DNA from: Glossina fuscipes
Taxonomy: Eukaryota > Arthropoda > Insecta > Diptera > Glossinidae
Direction of reading: 5' to 3'
Assembly (NCBI RefSeq): GCF_014805625.2
Contig: NW_023998416.1
Span: 30,940,068-31,004,067, forward strand
DNA: 64,000 nucleotides
Every line of letters begins with the position of its first letter. Position 1 is the stretch's first letter. Positions 13,230 through 20,916 of this stretch are shown in pieces. Position numbers and translations under genes: made by a program. Below the pieces are notes generated by a model. It did not search any database, had not been told where the DNA came from, and was given only the letters and a program-made list of their open reading frames with translations.

Positions 13230-13405
13230 TTTGCTGACCATTTGTACCTCCATGCTTTCTTCCCACTTTCCACCCTTATAACTTTGAATCTATTCCATTC
13301 GTCCATCCTTTCAGCTGTACGCCTATTTATGTACCTCTTCCTTTATCTGTCCAATCTTTCATGTGTCTGTTCTTCCATCTGTCAGCTTTTCCGAGCAATC
13401 CTAAA
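13230..13405 (+). repeat. Degenerate GTCYATC-type repeat, copy B
   Basis: C/T-rich sequence with TTCGTCCATCC, TTTATCTGTCCAATC, TGTGTCTGTTCTTCCATC spaced at about 10-14 bases, like copy A on the other strand at 9600-9795. Confidence 0.45.
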
Positions 13406-13479
13406 ATCCGTTACTCAATAAGTTCGTAAGATTAAACATAGATATCGCCACTATCGGCGATCCCGTATTAACCCACTAA

Positions 13480-13612
13480 AACAACTGCAAGTTGCAAACT
13501 AATCGTCGAAATGTCATGATATTCTGGTATATTTCGTTTGAAGGCCGGTACTATCTAGAAACCGTATGGATTCGTCAATAGTTATGCTACATCCACTTGT
13601 CATCCGACGAAG
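13480..13612 (+). repeat. Dispersed repeat, inverted partner of 10675-10800
   Basis: Shares an 18-base perfect core (TATGGATTCGTCAATAGT) and gapped similarity on both sides with the reverse complement of 10675-10800. It is sandwiched between copies B and C of the pyrimidine-rich repeat, suggesting that all three belong to one composite element. Confidence 0.65.
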
Positions 13613-13659
13613 TTATTGAATCATATGTTATTTAGCCGTCTTATGCATGCATATCAGAA

Positions 13660-13850
13660 CACTTTTGCTTTTCTCTCTACATGTTCATCCGTTGGACTAT
13701 CCGTTCGTCCATTTCAAATATATGTCCGCCCATTTATTCCACAGTCTGCCCATAGGTTAATCTGTGCCTTTATTCCTTCATTCACTTTTATGTACTTGCG
13801 AATCTTTCCTATATCTGATCGTCCGTACATTGCTTTACCGTAACCATGCC
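13660..13850 (+). repeat. Degenerate GTCYATC-type repeat, copy C
   Basis: TTCATCCGTTGGACTATCC, GTTCGTCCATTTC, TATGTCCGCCCATTTATTCC and similar words recur at irregular 10-14 base spacing. Same strand as copy B. Confidence 0.45.
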
Positions 13851-14799
13851 CTTGTAGATATTTTTGATCAAATTGACATTTTCCAATAAAATAGGCGTAA
13901 CCCGCCTGTAATCTGAAACGCCTAACAAAACTTAAGATAATTGAAAGGGGTTCTGCCATATGTTTACATTAGATATATATTAGAGGTTTAGTTTTTCCAT
14001 TATTCAGCAATGCTGTTCCATCCTATTTGCAGAGATTTGAAAAAAGTAGATTAAAAAGAACACAAACACACATATTTTAAAACTTAAATGCCTTAAACCG
14101 TAATGTCACAAATGTTGCATCACTCAGCCACACACATGCTCGCCTAAATACAAAAAAAAGAAAAACACGCATGTACGCACGCACTCTATATAAGTAAAGT
14201 GATGATGAATTATGATTGATCAGCCTTCTAATTGCTAAACAAACATTACTAAACGTAAAGGAAAATGCAAATAATAAACATTTTACAAAAATGAAAACGT
14301 TACATGAGACATATGCGGTTACCTTTTATTCCTTTATCCCTTTTTTTTCATAAAATTTCCCTTTGTTTTTTCACTTTTCGGTTGTTTTGAAATGTCATTT
14401 AAACAAAAGATTAACTACCTAATAATCTGCATATACTCTGCATACATTCAAGGAAATGTGCGTCTGCTGAACCGTTGCTAATGAACCTTTGTTTACGCTT
14501 AAGAGCGATTTCATTTTTTAACGCATTTACATATGGCTTTTGAAACAATGATAACATTAGATGCTTATGTCGATAATGCTATAAAAAGTATACGGATTTC
14601 ATGCCTCGATCCATCCAGAAGAGGCGTGAGTGCCGGTTTGGTAAAATAGCCTTTAAATATGTGTAAGAAACCATAGGTTTAAATATTTAAGTCTTAGGAA
14701 ATTTGGGAAAACATGTCTTCCTTCTTTGGGTTTTTCTAATGATTTGTTTTTCTTCTCAGCGTAATCTCATGCCAATGAAAGTGAATTGGCTTTATTATA
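13851..14799. other. AT-rich stretch without recognised content
   Basis: No coding region or repeat family recognised; a few CA-rich patches near 14065-14185. Confidence 0.5.
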
Positions 14800-14985
14800 G
14801 CAATGATGATGTATTGTGGGTATAGTTAGATAGGGGGATATGCTCAAATCGCCTAAGAATTTCTTCTTGGTCAAGGACGGATATAATTTATGGGGTCCCT
14901 GAAGCTTCCTTAGGCGTACAGTAAGCGTTTTAAGAAGACGAATGTACCCGCTTCCTTTGGAGATGGGAAAAGAAGCACGTACAGA
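14800..14985 (-). repeat. DINE-1/INE-1-like fragment
   Basis: GGATATAATTTATGGGGTCC, then CCTGAAGCTTCCTTAGGCG, followed by AATGTACCCGCTTCCTTTGG matches the end module seen at 43290-43410 and 62270-62400 (ATATATACTTT, GGGGTCTC, GAAGCTTCCTTCTGGG). Orientation is opposite to the full copies. Degraded. Confidence 0.5.
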
Positions 14986-15404
14986 ATGAACTAAATAACA
15001 AAACTATGTTATTACTGGGCGTAGCTAGTTAACGAGCACATTACACATATCGCGTTATGTAAAATTTCAGAGGAATAAGGCTACTTCAGAGTTTTCTATG
15101 CCCTAAAGAAGATTAAATGCAATCAGAAAAACTTAATATCATTGCGATATCGTAGGTTCATCACTGGAAAAATTCAAGATATGCACCGCTTGCCCTCCAT
15201 GCTTACAAGTTTTAAATGAAAAATCATTCAAATTTCGAGTCTGAACGGTTTTTTGTATGCTATTGAATTTTTCGAGCTTGGCCTGAAGAGAGGGAGCAAT
15301 GGATATGAATATGAAATGAAATGTTTTCTTCTTTATATTACGTAATTGCAATTATAGTCTAAGAGTTGTTTAAAGGATATAAAAATGCCGTATGCATAAC
15401 GCAT

Positions 15405-15550
15405 ATATCAGCTGTAATTGGAGCTATTGGAGGACTAAATCAAACAGCTTTACGAAAATTAATAGCTCATTCATCTATTAATCATCTAGTGTGAATAATT
15501 TCATAAATATTTATAAATAATTTACTTTGAATATTCTATTTTATAATATT
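15405..15550 (+). pseudogene. NUMT part: ND2, middle segment
   Basis: In the invertebrate mitochondrial code this reads [18 protein letters not shown], then [13 protein letters not shown], the conserved ND2 core (usual form [26 protein letters not shown]). It continues as WMFYF-like sequence with a stop, up to the flanking repeat TATAATATT at 15542. The 5' half of ND2 is missing, so the NUMT starts inside the gene. Confidence 0.92.
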
Positions 15551-16074
15551 GTAGTGTGATCGCATACCATCGTATGCATCCACTTTGAAGTGCGACAAAA
15601 AAAAGTAAAACAAAAATTTTGTCGCACTTCAACTGGCTGGGTATTGCATTACGAAATGCAATACAATGCCAGGCGCCCCAATTAAAATAAGTGCTTACAC
15701 TAGCATTAAACCACCTGTAGTTTTAAGTATAAATAAGCCAGATCATGAAATAAAGAATTAATTGTTTGTTAATTGTTTTGACAGCAATTCAATCTAGCGT
15801 TCTTATTCGCTCAAACACCAAAGGCGTTGAATCCGCCTATGTTTTTATTACGGACCGTGTCTTGCCGAGTTCTTTGGCACTAAATGAGACGGCTAGACTT
15901 GGCGTTCCGAAGCCGAGCAGATTAGGGCTCCAAAGATAAAATACTATCACACTGGAGAAGGATTCATAGGGAATCCTCCCAGATACTACAACGTGTTTTC
16001 TATCTCCACTACACGTAGTTGCTAACACCAATCATTTATATCACTGAAGTACATTGATATCAACACCGTACGTC
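15551..16074. mobile_element. 524 bp unidentified insert in the NUMT, flanked by TATAATATT
   Basis: ND2 similarity stops at 15550 and resumes just after 16083. The same 9 bases, TATAATATT, stand at 15542-15550 and 16075-16083, as a target-site duplication would. The insert has no convincing terminal inverted repeat. Three hairpins lie at its left end (15562-15577, 15585-15632, 15641-15664). Its right half is less AT-rich and carries a plus-strand open stretch reading VLIRSNTKGVESAYVFITD and LPSSLALNETARLG; no family recognised. A 9 bp duplication would fit a Mutator-like element, but nothing else proves that. Confidence 0.55.
15585..15632. repeat. Perfect 16 bp stem-loop
   Basis: TTGAAGTGCGACAAAA (15585-15600) and its exact reverse complement (15617-15632) around a 16-base A-rich loop. 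Smaller perfect hairpins flank it: GCATAC/GTATGC at 15562-15577 and GTATTGCATT/AATGCAATAC at 15641-15664. Confidence 0.85.
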
Positions 16075-16092
16075 TATAATATTACAACTTCA

Positions 16093-16551
16093 ATATTCCG
16101 TACTTTCAATACCATTACAATATATTCTTTTTTCTAGTTTGATTGAATGTTCATAATTAATACTTTTAAAGTTTCTCTTATAAACATAGCTATTTGCTTC
16201 TTTTTTTTTTGTAGATTCAAAAATCATAAAATTTATTTTATTTTTAAATCTTATATCCTTAGGAGGCTTACCTCCATTCTTAGGATTTTTTCCAAAATGA
16301 ATAGTGATTCGAATGTTAATGATAAGTAATCAATTATTGTTAAAACTTATTTTAATAATATCAACATTAATTACTCTATGTTTTTACTTGCGATTATTTT
16401 ATACAGCCTTTATATGAAACTATTTTGAAAATAATTTCAATAATTCACCTTTTGTAAACTTATATATAAAAATTATATTAATATGTTCATTTTAATCTTC
16501 AATAGGGTCATTCTTAACCTGCTCAATTTTTTTCTTATACTAATTTATTAG
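16093..16551 (+). pseudogene. NUMT part: ND2, 3' segment
   Basis: After a weakly matching start (YSVLS, then FKVSLIN), the mitochondrial reading is clear from about 16212: [30 protein letters not shown], then a C-terminal region with LITLCFYLRLFYTAFMWNYF. It runs to TAG near 16551, next to tRNA-Trp as in insect mtDNA. Length and order match the end of ND2. Confidence 0.9.
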
Positions 16552-16564
16552 TTTTTTTTTAACT

Positions 16565-16632
16565 AAAGCTTTTAAACTAAAAGAACTAATAGCCTTCGAA
16601 TCTATAAATGTAGAAATAATCTTGTAAGCTTT
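16565..16632 (+). pseudogene. NUMT part: mitochondrial tRNA-Trp relict
   Basis: The acceptor stem is intact: AAAGCTT (16565-16571) pairs with AAGCTTT (16626-16632). The anticodon region AGCCTTCGAATCTATAAA corresponds to the usual TAGC-CTTCAAA-GCTA; the anticodon TCA has become TCG and the stem is weakened. It sits directly after ND2 as expected. Confidence 0.85.
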
Positions 16633-16636
16633 AGTA

Positions 16637-16690
16637 ATTTTTACTCCTTTACAATTGCAGTCTAATATTATTTTTGACTATGAAGCCTAA
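16637..16690 (-). pseudogene. NUMT part: mitochondrial tRNA-Cys relict
   Basis: On the minus strand AGTCAAAAATAATATTAGAC is followed by TGCAATTG, showing the GCA anticodon context (plus-strand AATTGCAGTC). Position between tRNA-Trp and tRNA-Tyr matches the insect order. The exact ends are approximate. Confidence 0.75.
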
Positions 16691-16730
16691 TTAAAAAGGT
16701 TAACCCTTGTAAACAAATTTACAATTATTT
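16690..16730 (-). pseudogene. NUMT part: mitochondrial tRNA-Tyr relict, truncated
   Basis: AAAAAGGTTAACCCTTGTAA and AAATTTACAATT on the plus strand are the complement of the T arm and the GTA anticodon loop of insect tRNA-Tyr. Its 5' half is lost at the junction with COI, where a small deletion also removes the COI start. Confidence 0.7.
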
Positions 16731-16961
16731 TCGACAAATCATAGAGATATTGGAGCATAATATTTTATTTTTTGGAACATAATCAGGAAAAATCGGAACT
16801 GCCTTAAGAATTTTAGTGCGAGCAGAATTAGGCCATCCAGGAGTATTAACTGGAGATGACAAAATTTACAATGTAATCGTAACAACTCATGCATTCATTG
16901 TAATCTTCTTCATAGTAATACCTATTATAATTGGAGGATTTGGAAATTGATTAGTTCCTTA
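16731..16961 (+). pseudogene. NUMT part: COI 5' fragment
   Basis: It reads TNHRDIG, then after a one-base T insertion YFIFWNMIRK-like text, then in frame [18 protein letters not shown], then [18 protein letters not shown] and [15 protein letters not shown], the standard COI N-terminal region. Codon 1 region is deleted, there is a frameshift near 16770, and the segment stops at about 16961. It would be co-amplified with COI barcode primers only if their sites were inside this fragment. Confidence 0.95.
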
Positions 16962-17001
16962 GGATATAATTGTTGCTACATACATACTACAGTAAAAATA
17001 T

Positions 17002-17250
17002 GAACAGATAAGATTAAAATAGCAAGCCTGATGATTCTTATTAGGCCTCCGTTATTTTACATAAATATGCATATTCATATGTATATACATACATGCGCAT
17101 GTATATATGAACGGGCATATATATGAACAAAGCTGATTGAAAAGACGAGCACGATGGTCCTTATTGGGCCTTAGTACATATATGTATATATGTAGAAACA
17201 GTATAGTCGAGAATGTGAATAAATCTGATTAAAAAGATTCTGCTTGACAC
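17002..17250 (+). repeat. Three degenerate units of a local repeat
   Basis: GAACAGATAAGATTAAAATA (17002) with GATGATTCTTATTAGGCC, GAACAAAGCTGATTGAAAAG (17124) with GATGGTCCTTATTGGGCC, and a shorter third unit AATAAATCTGATTAAAAAGA at about 17218. Period about 120 then 95 bases, with ATATATGTA-type spacers. Begins about 40 bases after the NUMT end. Confidence 0.65.
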
Positions 17251-18253
17251 TTAAGTGAAAACTCTCACCTTGCCTTGACGACGCGACGAGGAGTTTTAAG
17301 TAAACATGGGTTAAAACAATTTTCATTTCGCATTTTTCATGTTATTAAACCGTCAAATGAATTGGACAATTACTAGCTTTGTTGTATTTCAAGTGTGGAA
17401 GTTTTTATACGTGAATTCTTATAATAACTGAATAACATGCCAGTTAATCATTTAATTTCATTAGTTAAACTTAATTTGCAAATTTTGCGCAATAATTTAC
17501 AAAGAAAATTATATTAAAATTAAAAAAAATAGCAACAACTACAGTAATAGCAGAAAAAACCGATTAAATAAAAAAACCAAACGTAACGAGAAATGTACTC
17601 ACTCACATCCACATACAAGTTTATATATTAAATGAAAATAAAAAAAAAAAAAAAAAAAACATTTTATTTCGTATAAAATGTAGCAAAGCCTATACTCAAA
17701 CTTCAACACTAACACCTTTAAATAATATTTAAAAATGTAATTTATATGTGCATAACTATCATAACACCCTACTATAAATGTAATTTTGTTGTTGTTATTG
17801 TTTTTGTTAGTTGTTAGTCTTTTTCGAATTCTCAAGTTTTTCAACTGAGTTGCGTTTCATGATGATATTAAATTTACGAAACCGGGTAATTTGTTTAATG
17901 TTGTTGGTGTTGCTATTTTTTTTATTGTGCAAAACGAAAAATAGGAGAACTGAAATACAAAAAAAAAAAAGAAAAAAAAAAGGAAAAAAAATGCGCGTAA
18001 TATGCAAAACGCTAAACACTTTTGCAATATATGTATATAAGAAGAGGCTTTGTTTCTAGTTCAGCAAGGTTTTCACAATTAATCGTAAAAGTGAGTGAAT
18101 GAATGCATCATCCATTGCCGGCCTATTCACATTGAATGGCGCATTCACATGACTAAAAGACATTTCAATTCAATTAATACAGTAAAAGAGTGTTGAAAAC
18201 ACATTATCTGAGTTAAAGCCCTTCAACGCAATAACACTTATTTATATAAAACT

Positions 18254-18274
18254 AACACACACACACACACACAC
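18254..18274. repeat. (CA)n microsatellite
   Basis: Uninterrupted AC dinucleotides followed by ATACACATAAATAAATACAC. Confidence 0.9.
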
Positions 18275-18714
18275 ATACACATAAATAAATACACACTCAT
18301 CGTTGTTTCAACAACTTTTGTTCTACTATAAGTGTTTGATATATGCATATACATACAGTGTATGTGCATGTTTGCATATGTATGTATAGACCTTGGTTTA
18401 TGAAATGAGTTGGTGTGATTCAAGCTAATTACATAAAATAATTTAAAAAAATGTAATTACAAAAGGAACGAAAAGAAAGAGAAAAAAACCAAACAAAATG
18501 CAATTTTTTTTAATGTTAATGTTTAAGGTAAACGGAACCATTTTTTCCTTCGTCTTTCTTCTTATATAACATACACACACGCACACGATGTATTTTTTAC
18601 CAACTGCTTTTTACTTGTAATTCACTTTTTCGGCGTTAGTGCGTGAAATGCCAGCTTCCAGCGATAAGAACAACAGCACAAGCGTTATTCAACGGTGTTA
18701 TCATTCCTTTTGCC

Positions 18715-18833
18715 TACATCCTACGTTACTGCCACCATCCTCCCCACCGTTTCCACAACTCTTTTTCATACTATTTTTCTCGTCCTCCTCCCCTCTTCCC
18801 CTCGTTCCCTCGTCCATTCCTTCCCTCCCTCGC
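18715..18833. repeat. Polypyrimidine tract
   Basis: About 120 bases that are mostly C and T, with CCTCCTCCCCTCTTCCCCTC and CCTTCCCTCCCTCGC at the end. All plus-strand frames stay open here because of composition, giving Pro/Ser/Phe-rich false ORFs. Confidence 0.75.
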
Positions 18834-19852
18834 TAAGCGATTATGACAAAAGCGATTTTCCACTTTTTAACCTATGCTCGGCGGATTTCACATTTTGTTG
18901 TATGTCTCTAGTATGGGTGTATTCGTAGAGTGCCGCCACCCTTTTGCATTTATTTGTCTGTATTTACAAAGAGCACAAAACAAAAAAAAGACAACAAATT
19001 ATCTCTATTGACATCTCGTGCATGTCACATATGCAGCCACAATATATGCAAAGATATCCAATCTTTTTATCACATCGTTAAACTTTCCAGACATTTCACT
19101 TGTTTTGAGGTTGATTTTGTTCTTTCAATTTTTTTCTTTTTTTGTGTTTTGTTTTGTTTTTCTTTTTAGTCAAAATAATATTTTCTTCATTTTTCATTCA
19201 AAAAAAAAAAAAAAAAAGGAAAAGGAAAAATGTTTTTAGATTTTATGTCTAAGGGATTTTTACACATTCACTATCACATTATAATAATAAATCTTAATAA
19301 AGAACGCGCTTTTATGCATCACATTAAAGAAATTTAGTTACTCGTGAAAAGACCGATATTGCGATAACTAAATAAAATTAATATTTTTAAAAAATTTCAT
19401 CATTTTTGTAAATCAAAGAAAAATTTAATTAAAAATACATTAGAGTGCAGGTACATGTGCGAAGATTACTTATTATCTGTTCATAGGTTGCAATATTCAT
19501 CTTCTTATTATGCTGCTATTGAGTGCAATTACAAAGTTGTCAACGTATTTCGATAATAATTTTCAGCATTTTGTTGATGATTTTCGCTATCGAGCAATTC
19601 TTAATGACTAATGGGCCGATGGGACAACGTACGAGCTTTGCTCCCGATCGAAGGTAAAATTTCAACGCAAAATAACCATCGAGCTTCACCCGAAGCAACT
19701 TAATAAGTATTGTAGAAATGTGTTATTCAACGCCGATTTAGACAGTATATAGCAAGCGAGTGGAGAGAAATCACAATTCAGCCGTGGAAGTTGTGCAAAG
19801 CGCAATTCAATAGCAACAACTGTTGTAACAAAAAATGAGTAAAAATACTATT

Positions 19853-20140
19853 GTGGGATATGGCCCGTCATTAAACACTTTGCACCACTGCGCTTAACGG
19901 GGCTAGTTAGTGATATGGCAGTTATTGATATTAATGTAACGACTTTCAAACTAAAGCTGTCGTGGGATACGGCCCATCATTAATGATTTCGCACCGCTTC
20001 GCTTAACAGAGTTAGTGATTAATATAACTATATTGGAAATGACCGATAAAGTGGTCAGATGCAAATCATTTTCTACAGCGTTCGTCCTTGGACCGAAACA
20101 TTTCGGTATATCAGATTTCACCGAAGTGTCAAAAAAATAA
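19853..20140 (+). repeat. Tandem 109-base repeat followed by a dispersed-repeat tail
   Basis: GTGGGATATGGCCCGTCATT (19853) and GTGGGATACGGCCCATCATT (19962) begin two units, each with GCACC, CGCTTAAC and TTAGTGAT blocks. The second runs on into TTGGACCGAAACATTTCGG, TATCAGATTTCA and GTGTC. The same order recurs at 23764-23945. No coding frame. Family not known. Confidence 0.75.
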
Positions 20141-20482
20141 ATTTATGAAATGTTTTTTTTCTTAGTCAGAAACCATTCTCCATTATACTTTTTGCCCGTC
20201 CAAATATTCTTACTTCCTTTTAAACCTCAATAAAATTTAGTTTTATTATCAGCGCAATTAATCATCGTTATTGTTTGTGTTCGATCGCTTCCAGTTTAGC
20301 TATTCTTTATATGGGCTTTCCATGAGCCCACTTAACAGTAACAGTAGAAGATATTGATGTGATATGATCAGTAAACAAGAGTCGATAACGAACTTGATAG
20401 GTTAGTTGCTATAATTGGAGTAATATTATGACCTCGATGCCATAAGCCATAGCTGTAATCGTCAAGTCAACGTGAATAATAT

Positions 20483-20912
20483 TGTTACGAAAATCCCGAA
20501 TCCGGTTAATGTCAGCTAAGTAATTTTCCCTAATAATAAATTCCCTAAAGAAGGGAAAACCAAATGCACATTCGTAGGCGCGTCATGCAGCTGCAGGCCG
20601 ATGAAAACGTTTAGCGGAAAAGCAGGCTGGGATTAAAAATAAAACCGTAAATTTGGGTATAGTAACTTGCTTGTAAAAATGTAAGAATATTTGTGAAAGG
20701 GGGAGTTAGTTGGGCAAGAACATACAAGTTGAGAGTACGGCCAAAATAAATTGTGAGTAATCCTACGTTTAAGGAACGTAATTGTAAATAAATGATCCTA
20801 CTGTTAAGGAATATAATTGTAAATCAAAGAACTTTGAAGTGTATTTCTCTTGATCAAAATATCGACGATCCAGTGATGCGGACTGTATCTTGCAAAAGCG
20901 AATTTTATAACA
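20483..20912 (+). mobile_element. Solo LTR of an LTR retrotransposon
   Basis: The element is 430 bp, begins TGTTACGAAAATCCC and ends TTTTATAACA, so its ends are TGTTA/TAACA inverted repeats with canonical TG...CA. It is flanked by ATAT at 20479-20482 and ATAT at 20913-20916, a 4 bp target duplication. AATAAA motifs are present inside (about 20744 and 20786). An internal direct duplication, ATCCTAC-TTAAGGAA-TAATTGTAAAT, occurs twice near 20760 and 20798. No gag or pol is nearby, so this is a remnant of LTR-LTR recombination. The orientation is inferred from the AATAAA motifs. A gypsy-type (Ty3) origin is likely from the 4 bp duplication. Confidence 0.82.
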
Positions 20913-20916
20913 ATAT

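Larger units (their letters stand above)
15405..16961 (+). pseudogene. Nuclear mitochondrial insertion (NUMT): ND2, trnW, trnC, trnY, start of COI
   Basis: The segment carries mitochondrial genes in the ancestral insect order: ND2, tRNA-Trp, tRNA-Cys and tRNA-Tyr on the minus strand, then COI. Reading needs the invertebrate mitochondrial code (TGA as Trp, ATA as Met). It breaks off within COI near 16961, after WLVP, and joins ordinary nuclear DNA. It is non-functional: frameshifts in COI, an altered tRNA-Trp anticodon, and a 524 bp insert inside ND2 (15551-16074). The part-by-part evidence is in the entries below. Confidence 0.93.
17251..19852. other. Gene-free stretch rich in simple sequence
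   Basis: Contains poly(A) at 17640-17659, A/G-rich runs at 17960-17990, (CA)n at 18254-18274, a long pyrimidine-rich tract at 18715-18833, and an A-run near 19200-19217. The open frames are low-complexity by-products. No coding region is recognised. Confidence 0.6.

Noticed and set aside
18639..18928. Three overlapping Pro/Ser/Phe-rich frames
   Set aside because: They lie in the polypyrimidine tract, where every plus-strand frame is open by composition.
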